The notes under the pieces are model-generated. The model ran no database searches and was not told the origin of the DNA. It saw only the letters and a program-made list of their open reading frames with translations. The position numbers and the translations under genes are program-made. A DNA stretch of 64,000 nt from CAYPXJ01 sp964414595 (GTDB taxonomy: Bacteria; Pseudomonadota; Alphaproteobacteria; Rickettsiales; CAIJLX01): contig CAYPXJ010000002.1 of the NCBI GenBank assembly GCA_964414595.1, positions 1-64,000 of the forward strand, given 5' to 3'. Shown here in pieces: positions 56,548 to 64,000 of this stretch (within the stretch, counting starts at the first letter, position 1; each line of letters starts with the position of its first letter).

Positions 56548-57432
56548 ATGAAAATCCTTCTTTCTCTGTTTATTCTATTAGTGCCGCTGGCCGCCTATTC
56601 CGGCTCGGATCATTTCGACGACCAGTATTTCTCGGACGACGAACTGGACTACACGCCGCAGGAAGAGGCCGGGCTTGCTATCGGCAAAAACTGGAAGGCC
56701 GCGGACGGCAAAGGGCTGAAACCCAGCCCCGGCCCCGACGGCTCGGTCAGTTTCGTCTTCGGCGCGTCACAACCAAGCGTCATCTGCGCAGTTATGCAGG
56801 TCTGCGACATTGAATTACAGGCGGGCGAGCAGGTCAATTCCATCCATATCGGCGACAGCGCGCGCTGGACGGTGGAACCGGCTATCACCGGTATTACCGG
56901 AAATCAAATCCAGCATCTCATCATCAAACCGATGGATGTGGGGCTGAATACGTCGCTGATCGTCACGACCGACCGCCGCACCTATCACCTGCGCCTGCGC
57001 TCGACGAAAAACGACTACATGCCGCGCATAACGTTTGTGTACGCGGACGAAGCGATGAAGCAAATCAACGAAGCGAGGGCGGCGCAGAAGCAGGAATATG
57101 AGCGAAAAATCATCCCCGAAACCGGCGAATATCTGGGCAACCTCGATTTCAAATACCGCGTGGAGGGCAATACAAGCTGGAAGCCCGTGCGCGTCTATAA
57201 CGACGGGGAAAAAACCATTCTCGAAATGCCGACTTCAATGGTGGGCCGCGAAGCGCCCACCTTGCTCGTCGTGCGCAGGGAAGGCGATATTTTTAGCGAC
57301 GACGAACAGGTCATGGTCAATTATCGCGTACAGAATAACCGCTATATCGTCGATAGTTTGTTCGATAAGGCAATTCTCATTGCCGGTGTAGGGCAACATC
57401 AGGATCGCGTCACGATTACGAGGGAACAATGA
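56548..57432 (+). CDS. trbG: TrbG, VirB9-type outer-membrane complex protein
   Basis: 294 residues with a signal peptide ending near AAYSG. VirB9 features: VICAVMQVCDIELQAGEQVNSIHIGDSARWTVEP, LIIKPMDVGLNTSLIVTTDRRTYHLRLRS and YMPRITFVYADE, then a C-terminal DFKYRVEGNTSWKPVRVYNDGEKT. SD AGGAG is 7 bases upstream. Stop overlaps trbH start. Confidence 0.93.
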   Translation: MKILLSLFILLVPLAAYSGSDHFDDQYFSDDELDYTPQEEAGLAIGKNWKAADGKGLKPSPGPDGSVSFVFGASQPSVICAVMQVCDIELQAGEQVNSIHIGDSARWTVEPAITGITGNQIQHLIIKPMDVGLNTSLIVTTDRRTYHLRLRSTKNDYMPRITFVYADEAMKQINEARAAQKQEYERKIIPETGEYLGNLDFKYRVEGNTSWKPVRVYNDGEKTILEMPTSMVGREAPTLLVVRREGDIFSDDEQVMVNYRVQNNRYIVDSLFDKAILIAGVGQHQDRVTITREQ

Positions 57433-57968
57433 TGCAGAAATTCCTCACCGCGATATTCACGCTCGCTTCGCTCACCGCCTGCGTTTCTCATTACGGAAAT
57501 TACGCGGCGATACCCGAAGAATATAATGCACAACTGGCGGCGGACAGCGCCAACGAACTCGTGACGCTTTACCCGCCCGCTTCCACGCAGCTTGTGCTCG
57601 TACAATCCGCCGAAGACCCTTACGGCACGGAACTCATAGGCCGCCTGCGCGAGCAAGGTTACGCGGTGAAAGAGGCGAGCCAATTCAGTTTTCGTGCATC
57701 GCCGCCGCCTTATTGCCCTTCTACGAACGGCGCACATAGCTTGTCGCCGCGCGATAAATATAAACCCGTAACGCTCACCCTGCCGCCGGCAGAAGAAAAA
57801 GAAACCGTGCCTGTTTCAAATTCGGACACATCGTTCGGCTACGTGGTCGATCAGGTCGATGAATTCTACCGCGTCAAACTCACGGTCGGCTCGAGAATCC
57901 TGAGCCGCATGTATGAAATTTCCGGCACCGGCGTTCATCCCGCCGGTTACTGGACACAAATGGAGTAA
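57429..57968 (+). CDS. trbH: TrbH, conjugal transfer lipoprotein
   Basis: 179 residues. Signal with lipobox LASLTAC, Cys about 18. LAADSANELVTLYPPASTQLVLVQSAEDPYGTELIGRLREQGYAV matches TrbH, the VirB7-like member of the IncP system. The start could be the second Met. Confidence 0.85.
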   Translation: MMQKFLTAIFTLASLTACVSHYGNYAAIPEEYNAQLAADSANELVTLYPPASTQLVLVQSAEDPYGTELIGRLREQGYAVKEASQFSFRASPPPYCPSTNGAHSLSPRDKYKPVTLTLPPAEEKETVPVSNSDTSFGYVVDQVDEFYRVKLTVGSRILSRMYEISGTGVHPAGYWTQME

Positions 57969-57970
57969 CC

Positions 57971-59236
57971 ATGCCGGAAAATCCCGAAACCGTTTCCAGA
58001 CATTCCGGCGTAAGGCGCGTCAATAATCTGCCGATCTATCTTATCGGTGGGGCGATTGCGATGTTCCTGATTCTCATCATGCTGGTCGCTATCGACCGCG
58101 CCAAAACTTCGCAGGAAAATGCAGAAGCGACGCCGGAAACGCCGACCGATACGTCGCGGCTGGCGCAATCCATCGTCGGCGACAAGACAGGCGGCGTCAT
58201 CCCTCCCGCAGATGCGCCGTCTTCTCTGCCTCCCGACCTGCCGGTTGTCCTGCCTGAAACACTGGATACCGAGCCTATGCCGGTCTATTTGCAGGAACCG
58301 GTGGAAACGACCGACCCGGAAAGCGAACGTATCCGGCAGAATAAAATGCAGCGTTTTGAAAGCGCGGTTACGGCGAAAACCAATGTTCCCTTTGCCGAAC
58401 CCAAACTCCGCGACGCCACCGACCGGCGTGCGCAGACTTTGCAGCGCATCGCCGATGCGAGGTTCCAGGTCGCCTCGGCACAGCAGAACGATGTCAACGC
58501 AGCGTTCAAAGCCCGGCTTGCCGAACTTCAGGGCGGCGATGCTCTTGATCTGATTTCCAACAGTCAGCGCAACGACATTACGCAGTTCGATACGAAGGAA
58601 GGAACGGATCGCTGGAAGCTGAATGCCCAGGTGGAAGCACCTGAATCGCCTTATACACTGCGGGCGGGTTTCGTTATCCCCGCCTCGCTTATTTCCGGTA
58701 TCAATTCGGATTTACCCGGCCAGATTATCGGTCAGGTCAGTCAGAACGTGTACGACACGGCGACCGGCAAATATCTCCTGATTCCACAAGGCTCGCGTCT
58801 CGTCGGCACTTATACGTCGGATGTGGCGTATGGGCAGTCCCGCGTGCTGGTCGCCTGGCAGCGCATCGTCTTTCCCGATGGAAAAGCGCTCGATATAGGC
58901 GCAATGCCGGGCGCAGACGAAGCGGGTTATGCCGGAATGAACGACAAGGTGAACAACCATTACTGGCGTCTCTTCGGCTCGGCGATTCTGATGTCCGGCA
59001 TTACGGCAGGCGTTACGTTAAGCCAGAATGATAACAACAGCGTGTTCGAGCAACAGTCGGCGCGGTCGGCGTTAAGCGAAGCGCTCGGCCAGCAACTCGG
59101 CACCGTCACCGCGCAGATGATCAGCAAGAATCTGAATATCTCGCCGACTTTGGAAATCCGCCCAGGCTTCCGATTCAACGTGATGTGCGTCAAAGACCTG
59201 GTGCTGCCAAAACCCTATGCCCTGTTCGATTACTGA
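57971..59236 (+). CDS. trbI: TrbI, VirB10-type channel scaffold
   Basis: 421 residues. One helix at about 20-40 (LPIYLIGGAIAMFLILIMLVAID), a Pro-rich periplasmic linker, then the VirB10 C-domain: YTLRAGFVIPASLISGINSDLPGQIIGQVSQNVYDTATGKYLLIPQGSRLVGTY and RIVFPDGKALDIG, RFNVMCVKDLVL at the end. Connects inner and outer membrane complexes. Confidence 0.95.
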   Translation: MPENPETVSRHSGVRRVNNLPIYLIGGAIAMFLILIMLVAIDRAKTSQENAEATPETPTDTSRLAQSIVGDKTGGVIPPADAPSSLPPDLPVVLPETLDTEPMPVYLQEPVETTDPESERIRQNKMQRFESAVTAKTNVPFAEPKLRDATDRRAQTLQRIADARFQVASAQQNDVNAAFKARLAELQGGDALDLISNSQRNDITQFDTKEGTDRWKLNAQVEAPESPYTLRAGFVIPASLISGINSDLPGQIIGQVSQNVYDTATGKYLLIPQGSRLVGTYTSDVAYGQSRVLVAWQRIVFPDGKALDIGAMPGADEAGYAGMNDKVNNHYWRLFGSAILMSGITAGVTLSQNDNNSVFEQQSARSALSEALGQQLGTVTAQMISKNLNISPTLEIRPGFRFNVMCVKDLVLPKPYALFDY

Positions 59237-59246
59237 AAGGCGCACC

Positions 59247-60017
59247 ATGAAACATCTCTCCGCCCTTTTTGCTTTTCTTATCGCGCTTTACTCCCCGCTG
59301 GCAGCCGCGCAGATAGCTACGATTGACGTTTCCAACATCGCGCAGACGACTATCGCAGCGCAGGAAGCGCTGACGCAGACGGCGCGGCAGCTTGAGCAAT
59401 ACCAGACGCAGTTGCAGCAGTTGGAAAACCAAATCCAGAATACGACAAATCCCAGCAATTTCCTCTGGGACGACGCCAATGCGACGATCAACAACGTGCT
59501 GGCGACGGTCAACGCTCTCAACGCTTACGAAAATCAGGCGGGAAGTCTCTCCTCCTACTTAGGCAAATACTCCGGCGCAAGCCAGTATAAGACTTCCTCC
59601 TGCATCGGTAACGGCGGCTGCACCGGCACAGATATTCAACAGCTTCTTGCCAGCCAATATACCGGCTCGGATTCCCAGAAAGTCGCCAACGACAATATGC
59701 TGCGCAATATCAAAGCGCAGCAACAGCAGTTGCAGAACGATGCGGCGAATCTGGCGACGCTGCAACAGCACGCGCAGAATTCGACGGGGCAGATGCAGGC
59801 ATTGCAGGCGGCCAATCAGCTTGCCAGCAATCAGGCGGCGCAGCTGATGCAGATACGCGCGCTGATGATTGCGCAGCAGACCGCCGAAGCGATACGCGCA
59901 GAAACGCTGGTGGATCGTGAAGCACAGCAACGCGCGGCGTCCGATGCTTTTATCGGCACCGCGCCAACCGCCAGTCAACCTTACAACGTTCTCACATACA
60001 CAGGAGCTTCCCAATGA
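59247..60017 (+). CDS. trbJ: TrbJ, VirB5-like pilus-tip/periplasmic protein
   Basis: 256 residues from ATG 59247; the frame upstream to 59217 overlaps trbI. Signal peptide ends SPLAAAQ. The mature protein is Gln-rich and coiled-coil (QLEQYQTQLQQLENQIQ, KAQQQQLQNDAANLATLQQHAQ), the TrbJ type. Its last 28 residues hold DAFIGTAPTASQPYN...YT, strikingly like the tail of the next gene product. Stop overlaps that gene's start by ATGA. Confidence 0.92.
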   Translation: MKHLSALFAFLIALYSPLAAAQIATIDVSNIAQTTIAAQEALTQTARQLEQYQTQLQQLENQIQNTTNPSNFLWDDANATINNVLATVNALNAYENQAGSLSSYLGKYSGASQYKTSSCIGNGGCTGTDIQQLLASQYTGSDSQKVANDNMLRNIKAQQQQLQNDAANLATLQQHAQNSTGQMQALQAANQLASNQAAQLMQIRALMIAQQTAEAIRAETLVDREAQQRAASDAFIGTAPTASQPYNVLTYTGASQ

Positions 60018-60175
60018 TACGCAAGATTCTATTAAGCCTGCTTGTTCTCTTCTCTCTCACCGCCTGCCCGTGGGACGATAAGAAGGAAAAACACGATGCG
60101 TTTGTCGGCGACGCGCCGGAAGAGAGCAAGCCATACAACATCATGGACTACACCAAACCCGCGCCCAAACCATGA
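60014..60175 (+). CDS. trbK: TrbK-position lipoprotein (possible entry exclusion), 53 residues
   Basis: Starts MIRKILLSLLVLFSLTAC, a clear lipoprotein signal with lipobox SLTAC, and a short mature part. In IncP plasmids trbK, between trbJ and trbL, codes for the entry exclusion lipoprotein. The tail DAFVGDAPEESKPYN...YT repeats the TrbJ C-terminus. Overlaps both neighbours by ATGA. Name rests on position and lipoprotein type; sequence homology to known TrbK is not shown. Confidence 0.72.
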   Translation: MIRKILLSLLVLFSLTACPWDDKKEKHDAFVGDAPEESKPYNIMDYTKPAPKP

Positions 60176-61485
60176 ACCAAGCGAAGAAATACGCTGCCGG
60201 ATTTCTCTTCGCGCTTTCGCTGGTCGCCTGCGATGCGTTTGCGGCGGCTTCTTCCAGCAATATCCTCAATAACGTCACCGACCAGTTCTATACGCAAGCC
60301 TCCACCTGGGCAGGCATCATCACCGGATACGCCACATGGATTTTCTGGGTGCTGGGCGCAATCAGCCTGGTATGGACGGGCGGCACGCTCATTCTCAAAC
60401 GGGCAGACATCGGAGAATTCTTCGCCGAACTCATCCGCTTCTGTCTGTTCTTCGGCTTTTTCCTCTGGCTGTTGCAGAACGCCGCCCCTATCGGCACGGC
60501 GATTATCAATTCGCTGATTCAAATCGGGGCGAACGCGAGCGCATCCGGCGCGTCGAATCCTTCCGCCGTGATGGATATAGGCTTTCAGATTTTCTACAAG
60601 GTCATGCAGCAAACGAGCATATGGAGTCCGGTGGACAGTATGATCGGCATGTTGCTGGCGGGCATTATTCTCATCTGCATCGCGCTCATCGCCGCCAATA
60701 TGACAATTCTGCTCTGCTCGGCGTGGATTCTTCTCTATGCCGGGATATTTTTCCTCGGCTTCGGCGGCTCGCGCTGGACGTCGGATATTGCCCTTCACTA
60801 CTACAAAACCCTGCTCGGTGTCGGGGTCAGCCTCATGGCGATGGTGCTGATGATCGGCATCGCCCAAAGCATCGTCACGAACTATTACAATCAAATGAGC
60901 GTCGGCCTCCAGGTCAGCGAAATCGCTACGGTGATGGTCGTCGCGGTTATTCTGCTTCTGCTCATTCACCGCGTACCGGGGCTTATCTCCGGCGTCATCA
61001 CCGGCGCTACTATCGGCCATTCGGGAATCGGGACGTTCAGCGCTGGCGCCGCTCTCGGTGCCGCCAGCGTCGCTGCGGCTGTCGCCACCACTTCCGGCGC
61101 GATGACGCGCGCGGGTGCCAGCAACATCAGCGGCGGCGGACAGGCGATGAAAGCCGCATTTCAAAGCGCCCAGCAGAATATGGCGATACGTGAAAACGCC
61201 GCCAACGGCTCCTCAAACGGCGGGCTGGCCTCGGCGATGGGAACCGGCAGACGGTTCGTCGCCGATATGGGAAAAAGTCTCGCAAGCAGCGCGGGCAATG
61301 TAATGAAGCAATCGGTGGGCGATAAAGCACAGGATACATTTCTCGGCAGAGTGGCAACACATATCAAACACGATATGGCGACCAAGGCGGACAGCGCACC
61401 CGCCGCGCCCGCCATGCCCAATGCTATCGGCGGCAATTCCCCCAAAGATGAAATCGCGGCTTTCGTCAACAAACGGCCTAACTAA
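60172..61485 (+). CDS. trbL: TrbL, VirB6-type polytopic membrane protein
   Basis: 437 residues. Signal-like start, then six or more helices (YATWIFWVLGAISLVWTGGTLIL, LIRFCLFFGFFLWLLQNAA, MIGMLLAGIILICIALIAANMTILLCSAWILLYAGIFFLGFGGSRW), TrbL hallmark GFGGSRWTSDIALHYYKTLLGVG, and a disordered Ala/Gly-rich C-terminus. Inner-membrane pore component. Confidence 0.93.
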   Translation: MNQAKKYAAGFLFALSLVACDAFAAASSSNILNNVTDQFYTQASTWAGIITGYATWIFWVLGAISLVWTGGTLILKRADIGEFFAELIRFCLFFGFFLWLLQNAAPIGTAIINSLIQIGANASASGASNPSAVMDIGFQIFYKVMQQTSIWSPVDSMIGMLLAGIILICIALIAANMTILLCSAWILLYAGIFFLGFGGSRWTSDIALHYYKTLLGVGVSLMAMVLMIGIAQSIVTNYYNQMSVGLQVSEIATVMVVAVILLLLIHRVPGLISGVITGATIGHSGIGTFSAGAALGAASVAAAVATTSGAMTRAGASNISGGGQAMKAAFQSAQQNMAIRENAANGSSNGGLASAMGTGRRFVADMGKSLASSAGNVMKQSVGDKAQDTFLGRVATHIKHDMATKADSAPAAPAMPNAIGGNSPKDEIAAFVNKRPN

Positions 61486-61495
61486 AGGAGCATCT

Positions 61496-61798
61496 ATGAA
61501 AATCTTTCGCGTCGCCTTCCTTTCTCTCGTTCTGACTTTTGCCGTGGGCGCAGCCAATGCCGAACCGTGCGAAACCCTGCTCTGCATGGCCGGAAAACTT
61601 CACGGACAAAGTGGCGGTTCTTCCTGCAACGGGCCGATTAAGGATTATTTCAACATCATCAAATTCAAGAAACACGGGAAATTCAGCCCCAGCGCGACCG
61701 CTGCCGCACGTCTCAGCTTCCTAAACCGCTGCCCTGCGCCGGGCATAGGCGATCTACCGTCGCAGATTAACGCGGTGTATGGAACGCTGCTGTTGTAA
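61496..61798 (+). CDS. trbM: TrbM-like exported protein
   Basis: 100 residues from ATG 61496, preceded by AAAGGAG. Signal peptide ends AANAEP. The mature part ETLLCMAGKLHGQSGGSSCNGPIKDYFNI and FLNRCPAP has the Cys spacing of TrbM. The last 45 bases overlap the convergent traF. Confidence 0.88.
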   Translation: MKIFRVAFLSLVLTFAVGAANAEPCETLLCMAGKLHGQSGGSSCNGPIKDYFNIIKFKKHGKFSPSATAAARLSFLNRCPAPGIGDLPSQINAVYGTLLL

Positions 61799-62323
61799 TG
61801 CTCGCCACGTCCATACGGGGCGGAGGGCGCTGATAATATTGCCCTTATCCATCAACCCGAAATACCGCGCGTCGAACGACTTGGGATTATAGTCGGACAT
61901 CAGCAGCACCGAGTGCGCGTTCAGCGTCGTTTTCAGCCGGATATGCGGTAAGGGCTTACCTGCCGTATCCTGTTTCATCGGCTGGCTGTTGGGTAGCAGC
62001 GTTCCGTTCACCGAAACGCCCACCGCCGATATTTCCACCTTATCGTTTTCTGCCGCTAGGATTTTCTTAATCATATAGCCGTATCCGCCGGGGCAGAAAC
62101 CCGCGCCGATATAGCCGCGTTCGCGCGCCTGTCGGAACACTTCATTGTCCGCAGGGCAGAAAATAACCAGCGATCCTTTACCGATGGGTTCGTTTGTCAT
62201 GCGGTAAATGCCGAGGGGATAGCTTTCCGTCATGTTGAGGCGGATTCCGCCTATCCATGCCGCCGCCAAAGACACGGCGAGAACGCCGCCGACAATCAAC
62301 GTCCATCGCACGGGCGTTTTCAT
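61754..62323 (-). CDS. traF: TraF, conjugative signal peptidase (S26 family)
   Basis: 189 residues. A helix near the N-terminus, MTESYPLGIYRMTNE with the catalytic Ser, NDKVEISAVGVSVNG with the catalytic Lys, and VLLMSDYNPKSFDARYFGLM. TraF matures and cyclises TrbC pilin. It is coupled to traG (ATGA overlap), as in IncP plasmids. Confidence 0.92.
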   Translation of the reverse strand: MKTPVRWTLIVGGVLAVSLAAAWIGGIRLNMTESYPLGIYRMTNEPIGKGSLVIFCPADNEVFRQARERGYIGAGFCPGGYGYMIKKILAAENDKVEISAVGVSVNGTLLPNSQPMKQDTAGKPLPHIRLKTTLNAHSVLLMSDYNPKSFDARYFGLMDKGNIISALRPVWTWRALQQQRSIHRVNLRR

Positions 62324-64000
62324 GCCGCCATAAGCTTATCGCTGGTTTTCGGGGCAGGAATCGCCGCGCGCTCCTGGAAAACCGCATCCTGAAAATAAAG
62401 CGGCTGCTGGCCGTAAATGGCGGGGAAACCTGCGCAGTAAATCACCATATCGCCCGCCTCGCGTATCATGCCGTCGCTGTCTTTCTTCGGCCCCGGCATA
62501 CGCATCGTTTCATCGACCGTAAGCAATGGCCTCTGCACTTCCTGCATCACGCGCGACACCTGACCGTGCAGCGGGCCGATGCGTTTGCCGCTGGTGGTAA
62601 TCTGCTCTTTGACGATGGTGGTCTGTCCCGTCAGTTTGGAAAGATGTTCCGCCGTTTCCAGTCGGTTCGGCGGAAAGGCGACCTGAATATGGCAGTTGGA
62701 GGTAATGCTTTCCTCCTTGCCGTAGCCGGTGACGGGATTCTGCAACTGGTTGATGTCCTGTACGATAATGTAACACTTGATGCCGTAACCGGCGACGAAC
62801 GCCAGCGATTCCTGCATGATTTCCAGTTTGCCGAGGCTTGGAAACTCGTCCAGCATCATCAACAGCCGGTGGCGGTAATGCGGCTTATGGCGTCCGTTCT
62901 CGAATTCCATACGGTCGGCCAGCAACCGCAATATCATATTCACCACGATGCGCATCAACGGACGCAGGCGCGACTTGTCGTTGGGCTGCGTCACGATATA
63001 GAGGCTGACGGGCCTCTCGTGATTCATCAGGTCACGAATCCGAAACTCGGATTTGCCGACATTGCGCGCCACCACCGGGTCACGGTAGAGCGAAAGATAG
63101 GATTTCGTGGTGGAAAGCACGCTGCCCGCCTCCTCTTCCGGGCGATCCAGCATATCGCGCCCCGCTGCGGCGACGGCGGGATGCGGCGCGTTGTTCCGGT
63201 GCTTATAGATCGTCATTTCTTTCCATAGCTCATGCACCGGCTTTTCCGGGTTGGAAAGCATGGCGTCAAGCATGGGCAGATTGGCAATCTTTCCCTCATG
63301 CGCGCTTTTATAAAGCAGATGAAGAATTGCGCCGACAATCAGCGATTGCGCCGTCTTCTGCCAGTGGTCGGTGAGACCCTTCCCGTCCGGATCGACCATC
63401 AGCGTCGCAAGATTCTGCACGTCGCCCACTTCGTATTCCGTGCCCAGGCGGATTTCTTCCAGCGGATTGAAGCCGACGCTCGCAATCGTACTGGCCGGAT
63501 CGAAACGCAGCACTTTATGCCCGGCGGACTTTCTCCATCCGGCGGTCATTTCCCAAAGTTCGCCTTTGAGATCGAGAATCACTGCGCTGTGTTCCCAACT
63601 CAGCAGCGTCGGCACCACCAGACCGACGCCCTTGCCGCTTCGGGTCGGCGCGAAACATAACACATGCTCCGGGCCGTTATGCCGCAAATAATGACGGCGG
63701 CGGTGTTTATCAATCCACGCGCCGACGATAACGCCCCGGTTATTCAGCAAAGACGCCGCTTCAATATCGCGCCTGTCCGCCCAGCGCGCCGAACCGTGAA
63801 TAAACTCGTTCGCCTTCGCGCTGTTGGATGTCACGAGGATGCGGAAAAACGCAAGCAACATCAGCCCCGCCGAAACCATAATCCCGACCGAGGCGGCTTT
63901 TTTGATGGCGAAAGGATACGTGTCGTAATAATGCCCCGCCCATTCCACGATTTTCCAGGGCGCGTAAACATCATGGAACGAACTGCCAAGCCCCGCCTGG
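62320..64000 (-). CDS. traG: TraG, VirD4-type coupling protein, N-terminus outside the window
   Basis: About 560 residues are visible; the frame stays open to the right edge. An extra GTG at 63948 is internal, since the upstream codons (QAGLGSSFHDVYAPWKIV) continue the typical TraG N-terminus. Walker A LCFAPTRSGKGVGLVVPTLL, HSAVILDLKGELWEMTAG, Walker B LLMMLDEFPSLGKLEIM, and YIIVQDINQLQNPVTGYG. It brings the relaxosome to the Trb channel. Confidence 0.94.
   Translation of the reverse strand, partial: QAGLGSSFHDVYAPWKIVEWAGHYYDTYPFAIKKAASVGIMVSAGLMLLAFFRILVTSNSAKANEFIHGSARWADRRDIEAASLLNNRGVIVGAWIDKHRRRHYLRHNGPEHVLCFAPTRSGKGVGLVVPTLLSWEHSAVILDLKGELWEMTAGWRKSAGHKVLRFDPASTIASVGFNPLEEIRLGTEYEVGDVQNLATLMVDPDGKGLTDHWQKTAQSLIVGAILHLLYKSAHEGKIANLPMLDAMLSNPEKPVHELWKEMTIYKHRNNAPHPAVAAAGRDMLDRPEEEAGSVLSTTKSYLSLYRDPVVARNVGKSEFRIRDLMNHERPVSLYIVTQPNDKSRLRPLMRIVVNMILRLLADRMEFENGRHKPHYRHRLLMMLDEFPSLGKLEIMQESLAFVAGYGIKCYIIVQDINQLQNPVTGYGKEESITSNCHIQVAFPPNRLETAEHLSKLTGQTTIVKEQITTSGKRIGPLHGQVSRVMQEVQRPLLTVDETMRMPGPKKDSDGMIREAGDMVIYCAGFPAIYGQQPLYFQDAVFQERAAIPAPKTSDKLMAA

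Noticed and set aside
60148..61164. 338-codon open frame on - inside trbL
   Set aside because: Low-complexity Arg/Glu/Asp/Ala product antisense to TrbL; a composition shadow.
62257..63228. 323-codon open frame on + opposite traG/traF
   Set aside because: His/Arg-rich product opposite a well-conserved VirD4 protein; not a gene.

Overview
The window looks like part of an alphaproteobacterial genome. The clues are a divergent ispD/dusB pair, a close 3-hydroxybutyrate dehydrogenase homologue, and a tRNA remnant of initiator-Met type ending CCCCGCAACCA. Three 10-base N runs (4530-4539, 12340-12349, 17530-17539) suggest a scaffolded draft or metagenome assembly. I cannot name the genus.

Region 1 (1-14.6 kb) is chromosomal housekeeping. 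It holds partial ispD, dusB, a lolC-lolD lipoprotein export pair, a large RTX-type Ca-binding protein, a membrane-anchored CBS-pair protein, an ELM1-family protein, a phytase/esterase-like secreted protein, a membrane sensor-like protein, an aldehyde dehydrogenase coupled to 3-hydroxybutyrate dehydrogenase, an Hsp20 broken by a gap, a 45-residue Asn/Gln-rich microprotein with a strong terminator, a small GNAT protein, a PPP-family phosphatase and an exported unknown.

Region 2 (14.6-41.2 kb) is a capsule/exopolysaccharide locus of Wzx/Wzy type. It has a Wzc-like tyrosine kinase with a Tyr-rich tail, a WbaP-like initiating sugar transferase, a UDP-sugar dehydrogenase and a uronate epimerase, Wza, an O-antigen ligase/polymerase-like protein, an EpsG-like polymerase, a Wzx flippase, five GT4-type glycosyltransferases, a pyruvyl transferase, two acyltransferases, three methyltransferase-like proteins and an AsnB-type amidotransferase. 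Most genes are on +, but blocks on - are inserted so that coding ends overlap tail to tail. The product is probably an acidic polysaccharide decorated with acyl, pyruvyl, methyl and possibly amide groups.

Region 3 (from about 41.33 kb to the right edge) is an integrative element. Its left boundary is a 3' fragment of tRNA-fMet (41326-41373) followed by short direct repeats. Cargo (41.5-51.6 kb, visibly AT-rich) includes an HTH protein, a 1398-residue SF1 helicase fused to a Vsr/DUF559-like nuclease with a zinc-ribbon ORF one frame away across an A10 run, a DUF4236 membrane protein, a small membrane protein pair, two divergent XRE regulators, and a tightly coupled XRE / PD-(D/E)xK nuclease-like / SIR2-like NADase triad that resembles an antiphage operon. 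From 51.6 kb to the edge (visibly GC-rich) is a complete Trb mating-pair apparatus, trbBCDEFGHIJKLM in the gene order of IncP plasmids, followed on - by traF and traG (cut by the window end). No integrase or relaxase is visible, so they should lie to the right. The best candidates for something undescribed are the SIR2 triad, the helicase-nuclease with its zinc tail, and the shared C-terminal motif of TrbJ and the TrbK-position lipoprotein.
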